NCBI GenBank assembly: GCA_947632045.1
Contig: CANRNQ010000008.1
Location: 1-64,000 of the forward strand
DNA: 64,000 nt
DNA from: an uncultured Clostridia bacterium
GTDB taxonomy: Bacteria > Bacillota > Clostridia > Oscillospirales > Acutalibacteraceae
Direction of reading: 5' to 3'
The position numbers and the translations under genes were made by a program. The notes below the pieces were generated by a model. That model ran no database searches, was not told the DNA's origin, and saw nothing but the letters and a program-made list of their open reading frames with translations. How positions within the stretch are numbered: position 1 is the stretch's first letter; each line of letters starts with the position of its first letter. Shown in pieces: positions 7,434-15,433 of the stretch.

Positions 7434-8801
7434 TTATTTTGTTTTATGTCGGTGTGGCGCTCTCTTTATGAATTTGCCCATACCTTTCTCACCAACGAAC
7501 TCACCATTATCATATACCAGATGTCCTCTAAGATATGTTTGCACAGGGTAGCCGTGAATTGCCTTGCCTTCCCAAATGGTATGATCATAATCAGAATGCA
7601 TATTATCAACTGAAATTGTAAAGTTTTTATCCTTGTCGTATAATACAATATCGGCATCCTTGCCAATGTCAAGGGAGCCTTTGCTTGTACATCCAAAGAT
7701 GCTGGCCGGATTAGCGCAGCAGATTTCAACTACCTTGTTAAATGAAATTACACCATCATTAGCCTTTCCAAGCATATACGGGTACATATTTTCAATACCG
7801 GCGCAACCATTAGGAATTTTTGTAAAGTCATCCTTACCCCAATCCTTTTCGTGCTGTTGGAATGGACAATGGTCGGTAGCAATAGTATCAATGTCGCCTC
7901 GCTTAATAGCTGCCCATAGAGCATCCTGCGACTCCTTTCCTTTCATCGGAGGAGAGCATACAAAGTTTCTGGCATCATCTCGTTTATATACATCTGATGT
8001 AAACTCTAAATACTGAGGACAGGTCTCGGCATATATGGCATAACCTTCTTGTTTTGCTTTGGTAACAGCCTCTACACCCTGTTTATTTGCCAGATGAACT
8101 ATATATAAGGAAGTATTAAGTGATTTTGCCCACTGAATTGCTCGCTCGTCCGCCTCGCCCTCAACCCATTCCGGACGAGAAGCATAATGATACCAGGCGT
8201 CAGTTTTGCCTTCAGATATGAACTTTTTGCAAAGCATATTTACCATATCGTTGTTCTCGGCATGAACCCCGATTAATGCACCACAGCTTTTTGCCTTTTC
8301 CAACACCTGATAAAAAACACCGTCGGTTACACCAAAATCATATACCATAAACACCTTAAACGAAGATACGCCATAATCTACCGCATCCTTCATTGTGTTA
8401 ATTAAGTCTCCATGTACATCCTTTACTCCAATATGAAACGCATAATCCGAGGCTGCTTTTGGGGCACAAAGTGCATCTCTTCGTTTGATGGTATCGACCA
8501 TGGACTCATCAAAATCCTGAAGTGCAAAATCAAAAACTGTAGTTGTGCCGCCGCACACAGCCGCTCTTGTACCGGCGAAGTAATCATCCGCAGAGATTGT
8601 ACCGCCAAACGGCATTTCTAAATGCGTATGCGCATCAATAGCACCGGGAAGTACAAGCTTGCCTGATGCATCCACTGTTTTTGCGTTATTGTCGCATAGG
8701 TTTTCACCTATAGCAACAATCTTTTCGTTTTCTACGCCAATATCAGCCTTGTAGGTCTGTGTAGGTGTGACAATAGTACCATTCTTAATTATTAAACCCA
8801 T
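7434..8801 (-). CDS. hydA: Dihydropyrimidinase (D-hydantoinase family)
   Basis: A cyclic amidohydrolase of 455 residues that opens dihydrouracil to N-carbamoyl-beta-alanine. The binuclear zinc site is visible: DAHTHLEMPFGG with the HxH pair, the lysine to be carboxylated in SSFKVFMVYD, HAEN, YIVHLAN, and the aspartate of ATDHCPFQ. The substrate loop PNGCAGIE is typical of this family. The start at 8801 is set by AAAGGAGG seven bases upstream; the ORF-track start at 8834 lies inside a hairpin. It is preceded by two strong stem-loops that separate it from the binding-protein gene. Confidence 0.92.
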   Translation of the reverse strand: MGLIIKNGTIVTPTQTYKADIGVENEKIVAIGENLCDNNAKTVDASGKLVLPGAIDAHTHLEMPFGGTISADDYFAGTRAAVCGGTTTVFDFALQDFDESMVDTIKRRDALCAPKAASDYAFHIGVKDVHGDLINTMKDAVDYGVSSFKVFMVYDFGVTDGVFYQVLEKAKSCGALIGVHAENNDMVNMLCKKFISEGKTDAWYHYASRPEWVEGEADERAIQWAKSLNTSLYIVHLANKQGVEAVTKAKQEGYAIYAETCPQYLEFTSDVYKRDDARNFVCSPPMKGKESQDALWAAIKRGDIDTIATDHCPFQQHEKDWGKDDFTKIPNGCAGIENMYPYMLGKANDGVISFNKVVEICCANPASIFGCTSKGSLDIGKDADIVLYDKDKNFTISVDNMHSDYDHTIWEGKAIHGYPVQTYLRGHLVYDNGEFVGEKGMGKFIKRAPHRHKTK

Positions 8802-8822
8802 AACAATTCCTCCTTTATGTTT

Positions 8823-8896
8823 AGCCTGATTCAATAGTCAAAGATACATTTGGCTATTGAATCAGGCTTCAATTCGCCCCTTTAGGACGAATTGAA
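8823..8896 (-). promoter_or_regulatory. Tandem intra-operon hairpins between transporter and catabolic genes
   Basis: Two adjacent perfect stems occupy the gap: 8823-8837/8854-8868 (15 bp) and 8868-8876/8888-8896 (9 bp). Neither is followed by a T-run on the minus strand, so they look like RNA processing or stability elements rather than terminators. They could set a different mRNA level for the abundant binding protein and the downstream enzymes. Confidence 0.65.
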
Positions 8897-8921
8897 ACCT
8901 ATTTTGTGATTAGAAGAAAGC

Positions 8922-10076
8922 TTAATCAACGCCGTTGCTCGCTGCCCATTCATTTTTATAGACAAGAACAAGACCTGAACGCTGGAAGACCTGAGCAACC
9001 TCTACAAGATCCATACCGCTTGCGTTTGCACTGATAAGGTTAGATACCCATGTTACGCCAAAATCAACAGTACCATTTGAAACGGCTGTTGTTTCACCAA
9101 CATCGCCACCGCCCGGAACAATATCGCTATCCTTAACATCTAAGCCGACCTCCTTATAGTAGCCCTTGTCAAGTGCAACATAATATCCCATAAACTGTGC
9201 ATCCGGCAACCACTTAAGCTGAATGGATACCTCCTTCTTTTCCGGCTTAAATGAAGGTGTTTCATTGCTATTTAAAAGCTCGATAACATCTTTGATGAAT
9301 GTATCATTATAAACATCTTCCGTTGTCATATTCTTTAGTTTATCTGCAGCAGTTGAATCATCTAAAACCATATATTTCTTACAAAGGTCAAGCGTCTGCT
9401 GTACTGCGTTCTTATCGATTGAGCCATATGCGCTTGAGTCAACCGTGTTGCCGCTCATATCAGTTGAAACCAGCTTTGCGGACTCATCAGCCATATACGC
9501 CTGATGGTCAGGGGATACAGAAGAGCCATATTTGTAACAGATTTCAGCAGCTTCTTTTGTATTTGCACATGCATATGCCCAACCCTTCATAGAAGCATAT
9601 ACAAACGCCTTAACTGTTTCCGGATTCTTTTCCGCAAAGTCTTTTGTACAGAATAGCATGTCCTCAAGCATTGCCACGCCTTCTTCATTCATATCAATAA
9701 CTGATACTGTATCTCCGTAATTATAGCCGCCATCGTAGCTGTTCTTTACAAGACCAAGCTCGTTATATGTCATTGCCGATGCAAGCAAAATTTCATCTGT
9801 GTCGAAGCCGTCCATATCGAATGCCTGAGATATATATGATGTATCGTAACCATACTTCCGTAATAGCGCCTGAATTTCATACTCGTTGCCAAGACCCCAG
9901 TTACCTACTGCACCTTCCGCAGCAGCCATAAGCTTAGCTGTTTTGCTTTCGGCTGATGTTGAGGCATCGGAGGAAGCGCTTGAAGATGTATCGCCGGAAC
10001 ATCCAACAAATGACGCAGATGCCATTAATGCCGCCGTCATTAGTGCTAATACTTTTTTTGCATTTTTCTTTTTCAT
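8922..10076 (-). CDS. ABC importer substrate-binding lipoprotein, NMT1/THI5 type, circularly permuted order
   Basis: A lipoprotein signal (MKKKNAKK, hydrophobic stretch, then VGC) anchors a 384-residue binding protein. The NMT1/THI5 family binds thiamine pyrimidines and related small molecules. Normally the motif 'LKWLPDAQFMGYYVALDKGYY' is at the N-terminus after the signal. Here it is at residues about 285-305, near the C-terminus, followed by the usual GGGD and FGVTWVSN elements and ending at VYKNEW. The part that usually follows (VGNWGLGNEYEIQALLRKYG onwards) sits directly after the signal peptide. Length and motif content fit one complete domain with its halves exchanged. GGAG precedes the ATG. 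Substrate is probably a pyrimidine base, by context. Confidence 0.85.
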   Translation of the reverse strand: MKKKNAKKVLALMTAALMASASFVGCSGDTSSSASSDASTSAESKTAKLMAAAEGAVGNWGLGNEYEIQALLRKYGYDTSYISQAFDMDGFDTDEILLASAMTYNELGLVKNSYDGGYNYGDTVSVIDMNEEGVAMLEDMLFCTKDFAEKNPETVKAFVYASMKGWAYACANTKEAAEICYKYGSSVSPDHQAYMADESAKLVSTDMSGNTVDSSAYGSIDKNAVQQTLDLCKKYMVLDDSTAADKLKNMTTEDVYNDTFIKDVIELLNSNETPSFKPEKKEVSIQLKWLPDAQFMGYYVALDKGYYKEVGLDVKDSDIVPGGGDVGETTAVSNGTVDFGVTWVSNLISANASGMDLVEVAQVFQRSGLVLVYKNEWAASNGVD

Positions 10077-10122
10077 AATAATACTCCTTTTTCCAAAAAA
10101 TATAGAATTTATATGTAAGAAC

Positions 10123-10956
10123 CTACTGCTTTTGGCGGTTCTTTAACATAACTGATTCAAAAATCATAAGCACTACAAATAATGTTATGCCAAGCAAACA
10201 TGCTATTGCTATATATGACCATGCTGCTGAATACTGACATTTTAAAATAGTATCTCTGATCATTCTGCCAAGACCCGGACAAAATGTTGCAGAACCCTCT
10301 CTGGTATCAATAAAGTATTCTGATACCAACGCACTGATTACAGAAATCGGAACTGAAACTCTTAGTGCCGTAAAAATATAAGGAACGCTGTTCGGCAGCC
10401 TTAGCTTTACAAAGGTTACCCTTTTACTGCTTGCGTAGGATTTCATCATATCGGTTGAAAATGGCGGAAGCTCAGTAAGTCCTCTAAATGCATTTATGCT
10501 CATTGAAGCCATACAAAGCATCATAACAACTAAAGCCTTTGCTGCCATTCCTCTGGTACCTATGTCAGTTGAAACGTGCTTGCACAAATTATTGAATATA
10601 GGAGCTAATGCGACTATGGGAACCGCATTAAAACAGCTTACTAATGTTATTCCGCCGCCGCCCCATTTGGTAAAGATACTGGCAATAACTGCAACGGCAT
10701 AACCAAGAGCTGAACCTACCGCCAAACCGATTAATGTAGGAACAGTAGTTATCCAAAGGTTACCCATAAGCTTTGTGATGTTTTCTCCGATAACGCTTGC
10801 TATCTTTGATGGAACAGGTAAAACATCTGTTGACGTATTCATGATTGAGTGCAGAATTTGAGTTTCCCACAGCACAAATATTATTACACCAAAAAGCACC
10901 GGATACATAACAGAAGAAATCATTCTACACTTTCTGGATTTTAAAAAATGTCTCAT
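10123..10956 (-). CDS. ABC importer permease, SsuC/ThiX type (second)
   Basis: This 277-residue membrane protein has about six hydrophobic segments and the coupling-loop region with conserved glycines seen in BPD_transp_1 permeases (around 'YASSKRVTFVKLRLPNSVPYIFT', quoted in part). Its start overlaps the stop of the other permease by a few bases, showing translational coupling. Together the pair should form the heterodimeric channel for the adjacent binding protein and ATPase. Confidence 0.9.
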   Translation of the reverse strand: MRHFLKSRKCRMISSVMYPVLFGVIIFVLWETQILHSIMNTSTDVLPVPSKIASVIGENITKLMGNLWITTVPTLIGLAVGSALGYAVAVIASIFTKWGGGGITLVSCFNAVPIVALAPIFNNLCKHVSTDIGTRGMAAKALVVMMLCMASMSINAFRGLTELPPFSTDMMKSYASSKRVTFVKLRLPNSVPYIFTALRVSVPISVISALVSEYFIDTREGSATFCPGLGRMIRDTILKCQYSAAWSYIAIACLLGITLFVVLMIFESVMLKNRQKQ

Positions 10957-11792
10957 CCCTTGTCACCCCTCTTTAACTTTCTGTTTATTCTTTGCAGAGG
11001 AGATACCATATTTTCTATCATACCCATTAAATAAAAGCTGAAAATACCTACCGCAGCAGCTGCTATCACTATCTCCCAGAAAACATATATAGTTGTATTG
11101 TGCTTTAATGATTGAGACAATGCACAACCCAAGCCGCCGTCACCCTGCAGGGTATCAACAAGAATAGAAGCTGTAATTGCCATAGGTGCTGCTGTTTTTA
11201 ATCCTGTAAAGAAATAAGGAATACAGGTTGGGAACATTAGCTTCCAATATGTAACCGGGATTTTTGCGGCGTAATTAAACATTAACTGCTTTTGCTCCGT
11301 AGAAACAGACTTGAATCCTGCCAATGTATTTGCGGAAACAGGATAAAAGGTGAGTATAGCGGCAATTACCATTCGGCTTATTCCTATATCTCCTGTGAGT
11401 GCCAGAATAATTGGCGCCAAACCTAAAATTGGAATTACCTGAATAAGCATCAGGTACGGAAAAGCCACCTTTTCAACAATGTGACTTAAATTCATTAGTA
11501 AAGCTAGAATGAATCCTGCCGATAGACCTATAAGAAAGCCTATACCCGCCCTGGAAAGAGTAGCGCCGCAAGCCTCAAGAACTACCTGAAATGGAGTTTG
11601 CGTTGCTGTGGTTAGGTTAGTATCAAAAAAGGATGCGAATATCTGCCACATATGAGGGAGTATATACTCCGGATTTTGTATTTTAGGATTGTTCTCAACT
11701 AAAAATGCACCAAATTCCCAAAGCAGAAGAAATCCAATAATCCAAACCGAAGTAACCAGCCATTTTGGAGGGAACTTATGTTTTTTCCTCAT
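10953..11792 (-). CDS. ABC importer permease, SsuC/ThiX type (first)
   Basis: A 279-residue permease with an N-terminal membrane segment, a periplasm-facing loop and five further hydrophobic stretches. The EAA-like loop lies around KIPVTYWKLMFPTCIPYFF. It differs enough from its neighbour to be an ancient paralogue rather than a recent copy. GAGGAGG stands before the ATG, and the ATPase gene ends three bases upstream. Confidence 0.9.
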   Translation of the reverse strand: MRKKHKFPPKWLVTSVWIIGFLLLWEFGAFLVENNPKIQNPEYILPHMWQIFASFFDTNLTTATQTPFQVVLEACGATLSRAGIGFLIGLSAGFILALLMNLSHIVEKVAFPYLMLIQVIPILGLAPIILALTGDIGISRMVIAAILTFYPVSANTLAGFKSVSTEQKQLMFNYAAKIPVTYWKLMFPTCIPYFFTGLKTAAPMAITASILVDTLQGDGGLGCALSQSLKHNTTIYVFWEIVIAAAAVGIFSFYLMGMIENMVSPLQRINRKLKRGDKG

Positions 11793-11794
11793 AA

Positions 11795-12595
11795 CTACAC
11801 CTCCTCAAAGCTATTTCTAACTTTTAATACCAGCTGATTGAAAGCGACGTCTGTTTTCATTTCCGGCACTCTTGGTCGAGGCAGGGTTTCGTTTACATCA
11901 ATTATTGCTGATACTCTGCCGGGATGAGGAGATAAAACAACAATCTTGTCAGATAAATATACTGCTTCCTGAATATTGTGTGTAACAAATACAACAGTTT
12001 TATGAGTTTTTCTCCAGATTCTAAGAATGTCCTCGTGAAGCTTTTCCTTAGTGAACTCATCAAGTGCTGAAAATGGCTCGTCCATAAGTAATATCTCAGG
12101 ATTGATTGCCAATGCCCTAGCTATACCTACTCTTTGCTGCATACCACCCGATAGCTGTTGTGGATAATGGTTGGCAAAATCTGAAAGATTTACAAGACCA
12201 AGCATCTTGGTGCTTCTTTCTCTTCTATCCTCTTTCTTCCACTTCATTATTTCAAGGGGAAGTTCTACATTTTTCTGGACTGTTCGCCAATCAAAAAGCA
12301 CCGGCCGCTGGAACACTATGCCGTATCTTTGCTTTAGGCGAGCATCCTTTGGAGTTGTTCCGCCTACAATAACATTACCCTCTGTAGGATGAAGCAAATC
12401 TGCAATTATATTAAGAAGAGTAGATTTTCCACATCCGGAAGGGCCTAACAGTGCAACAAATTCGCCTTTTTTTACTTGTAGATTAATATCGGTAAGAGCC
12501 TTTACATCAGTACCATTATCCGCCTGATAGGTCATACTTACGTTTTCTATTGATATTTCAATATCATTTTTAACAGGTTCTTTGATATTTTCCAT
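11795..12595 (-). CDS. ABC importer ATP-binding protein
   Basis: The ATPase shows Walker A (GPSGCGKST), the Q-loop in IVFQRPVLFDW, the signature LSGGMQQR, Walker B with ILLMDEPFSALDE, and the H-loop in VFVTHNIQEA. It powers the NMT1-type importer. GGAGG is seven bases before ATG 12595, so I reject the longer ORF-track start at 12637, which lies in the leader. It is the first gene of the nine-gene operon. Confidence 0.93.
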   Translation of the reverse strand: MENIKEPVKNDIEISIENVSMTYQADNGTDVKALTDINLQVKKGEFVALLGPSGCGKSTLLNIIADLLHPTEGNVIVGGTTPKDARLKQRYGIVFQRPVLFDWRTVQKNVELPLEIMKWKKEDRRERSTKMLGLVNLSDFANHYPQQLSGGMQQRVGIARALAINPEILLMDEPFSALDEFTKEKLHEDILRIWRKTHKTVVFVTHNIQEAVYLSDKIVVLSPHPGRVSAIIDVNETLPRPRVPEMKTDVAFNQLVLKVRNSFEEV

Positions 12596-12621
12596 TTCAT
12601 GTCCTCCACACCGATTAATGA

Positions 12622-12657
12622 AATAATGCAATTTCAAACTTGCAATATTGCATTATT
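12622..12657 (-). promoter_or_regulatory. Second leader hairpin of the pyrimidine operon
   Basis: An 11-bp perfect stem (AATAATGCAAT / ATTGCATTATT) lies between the terminator-like hairpin and the ribosome site of the first gene. It could act as an alternative fold or protein-binding site that opposes the upstream terminator. Confidence 0.5.
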
Positions 12658-12660
12658 TAG

Positions 12661-12698
12661 CAAAAACAAAAAGGTGCTTTATACTAAGATAAAGCGCC
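12661..12698 (-). terminator. Terminator-like attenuator in the leader of the pyrimidine operon
   Basis: A 10-bp stem with one wobble (12673-12682/12689-12698) is followed on the minus strand by CCTTTTTGTTTTTG. The neighbouring gene upstream is divergent, so this terminator cannot belong to another minus-strand gene. It lies between the operon's own promoter and first gene, and so is best read as an attenuator. Confidence 0.7.
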
Positions 12699-12732
12699 TT
12701 TGCTTAACTACAACTATCTTTTTGCTGATTTG

Positions 12733-12761
12733 AGAATATCACCGCAAAGCCCAAAAGTCAA
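12733..12761 (-). promoter_or_regulatory. Promoter of the pyrimidine operon
   Basis: TTGACT (12761-12756), a 17-base spacer and TATTCT (12738-12733). The first bases after the -35 (TTGACTTTT) and the TGATATT at the -10 are shared with the promoter at 19,378-19,406. Confidence 0.6.
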
Positions 12762-12872
12762 TGATTGTTGCAACAAATGGTTCAAAGATACTACTTGATA
12801 ATTCGATATAATTACTAACTACCTAAAATTAATTATTTAATGCTCTTAATTATCCATTTTGCAGGATTTGTA

Positions 12873-12900
12873 TTGCTAAATTTCATTTTTGTGTTATAAT
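12873..12900 (+). promoter_or_regulatory. Promoter of the LuxR-type regulator
   Basis: TTGCTA (12873-12878), a 16-base spacer and a perfect TATAAT (12895-12900) precede the regulator start by about 35 bases. Confidence 0.5.
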
Positions 12901-12935
12901 CAAGTAAAATGATATCAAGAAATGAAGGCATATAT

Positions 12936-13682
12936 ATGATAAATAACAGCATATGGATAGTCCTCAACTCGTTGGTATATAAGATTTACAGTATTGACAA
13001 TCTTTATGAGATGAGAAACATATTTCTTGTACAGCTTAAAGAAATCATAGATTTTGACAGTGGCACCTTCATACTCAGTTCTTCAAGTGATACACATAAG
13101 TTGGTAGATTATGTTACATATAATTATCCGGAGACTGAAATTGAGTTTTATATTAATAATCAAAAAGATCTTGATTACTCGGAAGGTATCATGTTTTCCG
13201 GAAAAAGCATGGTATACAGAGCAAGTGATTTGATTTCCGAAAAGGTGAGGGTTGCCACCGAATACTACAAACAGATATACGCAAAGAATAATTGGCATTA
13301 TTCACTTCATCTTAACATAATATACAAAGATATTTTTTTAGGTACAATTTCATTATTCAGACAAAAAGGCAAAGATGACTTTACATATGAGAACACATTT
13401 GTTCTTGACGTACTCAAAGATCATCTTGCCTTATGTTTATATAAAAAGAGGAACAAAGCAGTACATTTTTCGTCACAGGACATTCGAGATTGCGGACAAA
13501 AGTATGGGTTGAGTCGCAGGGAAATATGTGTTTTAAAAAGACTTGTTACAGAAAAAACTGTTCAAGATATTTCCGAGGAACTGGTTATTACTACAAACAC
13601 TCTCAGAAAGCATATTAGCAGTATATATAAAAAGATGGGTATAAGCAGCAGAATACAGCTGTTTGATAAGATTAACAACTAA
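12936..13682 (+). CDS. LuxR-type (GerE HTH) transcriptional regulator
   Basis: The C-terminal 60 residues are a GerE-class helix-turn-helix (LSRREICVLKRL, then ITTNTLRKHISSIYKKMG). The N-terminal 170 residues look like a GAF-type sensory fold but carry no receiver domain, so it is probably ligand-controlled rather than phosphorylated. GAAGG is seven bases before ATG 12936, and I prefer it to the ORF-track ATG at 12909. It is divergent from the pyrimidine operon across a 340-base control region, the usual layout for a pathway-specific activator. The ligand, perhaps a pyrimidine or dihydropyrimidine, is inferred. Confidence 0.82.
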   Translation: MINNSIWIVLNSLVYKIYSIDNLYEMRNIFLVQLKEIIDFDSGTFILSSSSDTHKLVDYVTYNYPETEIEFYINNQKDLDYSEGIMFSGKSMVYRASDLISEKVRVATEYYKQIYAKNNWHYSLHLNIIYKDIFLGTISLFRQKGKDDFTYENTFVLDVLKDHLALCLYKKRNKAVHFSSQDIRDCGQKYGLSRREICVLKRLVTEKTVQDISEELVITTNTLRKHISSIYKKMGISSRIQLFDKINN

Positions 13683-13716
13683 GCTTTGCTATAAGTAAAT
13701 TTAAGGAGGACTAATT

Positions 13717-14319
13717 ATGAAGCATTTCGTTATTACCATAGGAAGAGAGTATGGTAGTGGAGGTTGTGAGATTGCCAAAAGACTTTCAAAGCTGCTTAAT
13801 GTAGAATACTATAACAACTACTTTGTTGATACCGCAGCGATAAAATTAGGGGTTACATCAGAAGCAATAGCTAAGCTCGATGAAAACCCGGATAAAAAGT
13901 TTATTAAGGACTTTGCCTCTCCTAATACAAAGGGTACTCCATCAAAAATTAAAGCAAAGGATGTTTATGAGCTGCAGAAAAAACACATTAAAGAGCTTGC
14001 CGAAAACGAGTCATGCATTATTGTTGGCAGATGTGCAGACTATATTCTAAGAGATAGAGATGATGTAATGAATATCTTTATTTACTCTCCGTATGAATAC
14101 CGAATCAGGCACATTATCGAAAGAGAAAATTGTACTGCTCAAGAGGCATCTGAAAAAATAGCACATATCAACAGGTGCAGACATAACTATCATAAGCTAA
14201 TCACAGGCAGCGTCCGTGGCGACAGAAAGCTAAGGCATATACTCATTGACTCAAGCTTTTTAGGCATCGAAGAAACAGCTGATATGCTTTATGAAATTAT
14301 TAAAAAGAAGTTTTCTTGA
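13717..14319 (+). CDS. Cytidylate-kinase-like P-loop protein
   Basis: The N-terminus IGREYGSGGCEIAKRL is the P-loop of the cytidylate-kinase-like family. A basic lid-type stretch (NRCRHNYHKLITG) and IIVGRCADYIL follow, with a normal length of 200 residues. Members are common in Clostridia and mostly uncharacterised; nucleoside monophosphate kinase activity is likely but not proven. AAGGAGG precedes the ATG. It is cotranscribed with the LuxR gene (34-base gap), which suggests a role in sensing or salvaging pyrimidine nucleotides. Confidence 0.75.
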   Translation: MKHFVITIGREYGSGGCEIAKRLSKLLNVEYYNNYFVDTAAIKLGVTSEAIAKLDENPDKKFIKDFASPNTKGTPSKIKAKDVYELQKKHIKELAENESCIIVGRCADYILRDRDDVMNIFIYSPYEYRIRHIIERENCTAQEASEKIAHINRCRHNYHKLITGSVRGDRKLRHILIDSSFLGIEETADMLYEIIKKKFS

Positions 14320-14417
14320 TTTTCATTATCCTCCTCTATAAACAAAATAGGTAATCATACCTCTTTTATTTGATTCTATATTAACAAACAATCATTTTTG
14401 TTTCTATAAAAGAAAAG

Positions 14418-14460
14418 CCTCATAAATGGTAATTGCACTTACGCCATTCATGAGGTTTTT
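14418..14460. terminator. Bidirectional terminator between convergent genes
   Basis: CCTCATAAATGG (14418-14429) pairs with CCATTCATGAGG (14444-14455) with one mismatch. T-runs follow on both strands, closing the kinase-like gene on the plus strand and the aspartoacylase-like pair on the minus strand. Confidence 0.75.
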
Positions 14461-14470
14461 GGTATTATTA

Positions 14471-15433
14471 TTATTGTTCACTATTCTCTGCTTTTCTGAT
14501 TATTGTGTAATCATCAGTCAGCTTAAAAAGTATTTGATTTGTGTATACAAGCTGTTTGTTGTTCATGAAGAAAACGTTTCCGTATTCCGGAGCTTTAATT
14601 TCCGCAAGTGTTTTCCCTTCATATGGATCAATTATTTTTGATATTACTTGTCCCTTAGAAACACTGTCACCCACCTCGCAAAGAGGTTGAAATATGCCTG
14701 CTATCGGAGTCTGAATGTCATACATTTCGTCTGCATTTATGACACTTGAATTATAGCCTCTGTGCATAGAGTAGTTTATGATTCCTGTTTGCGATAGGAA
14801 ATTAAGCACCGCATATACACCGATCATAGCCGAGTTTTCATCGAGATTTGCCGTTTCGTGAGTGTAAACCGAAAATGCCTTAGTACCCCACACCTGCCAG
14901 TTATAGTTTAGTGTAGTTGTATCAAATGGACGAGGATTTCTTTTTACTATATATTGCAGCCCAAACTTTTTCGCATCCTCAATACTTGTGTTTTCTGTCA
15001 TCATCATTCTTACATGCGGCAAGAATCTACCGGACATAAAGAATGATGCAAATTGAATACCATATTTGTAATCATTGATTTTTTCAAATACTCCGCCGGC
15101 AATTCGTTGTGTGGTTTCTCCTAAAGCGTAACCGGGGAACATACGGTTAATGTCGGTGTTATCAGTAGGCCAAAATCGTTTTTCAATGTTCATTGACGAG
15201 GTATTAATTGATGGTATTACCATAATGCTCTTACCATCATTTATAAGACCGGCCTTTTCTATTTTCTTTAGAGTTTTTACCAACAATCCACAGGTGAAAA
15301 GCTGTTGAATTTCATTGCCTCGTGTACTGCCAACAACACAAACGGATTTTTCACCCTCGCCAAACTGATAGCCTGTAACCCTCATATCATCACGATACAG
15401 GTTTTTCATCTCATACAGAATAGTCTTTTTCAT
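14471..15433 (-). CDS. Succinylglutamate desuccinylase/aspartoacylase-family protein (B)
   Basis: A 320-residue M14-like deacylase fold. The usual zinc motif GxHxxE is changed: the region reads VVGSTRGNEIQQL, so the first histidine appears to be Arg. A later ETANLDENSAM and a C-terminal beta-barrel (PIAGIFQPLCEVGDSVSKGQ) match the AstE/AspA family. The ATG overlaps the stop of gene A (ATGA), so the two are coupled. Because A keeps the motif and B has lost part of it, a catalytic plus non-catalytic pair is possible. Confidence 0.75.
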   Translation of the reverse strand: MKKTILYEMKNLYRDDMRVTGYQFGEGEKSVCVVGSTRGNEIQQLFTCGLLVKTLKKIEKAGLINDGKSIMVIPSINTSSMNIEKRFWPTDNTDINRMFPGYALGETTQRIAGGVFEKINDYKYGIQFASFFMSGRFLPHVRMMMTENTSIEDAKKFGLQYIVKRNPRPFDTTTLNYNWQVWGTKAFSVYTHETANLDENSAMIGVYAVLNFLSQTGIINYSMHRGYNSSVINADEMYDIQTPIAGIFQPLCEVGDSVSKGQVISKIIDPYEGKTLAEIKAPEYGNVFFMNNKQLVYTNQILFKLTDDYTIIRKAENSEQ

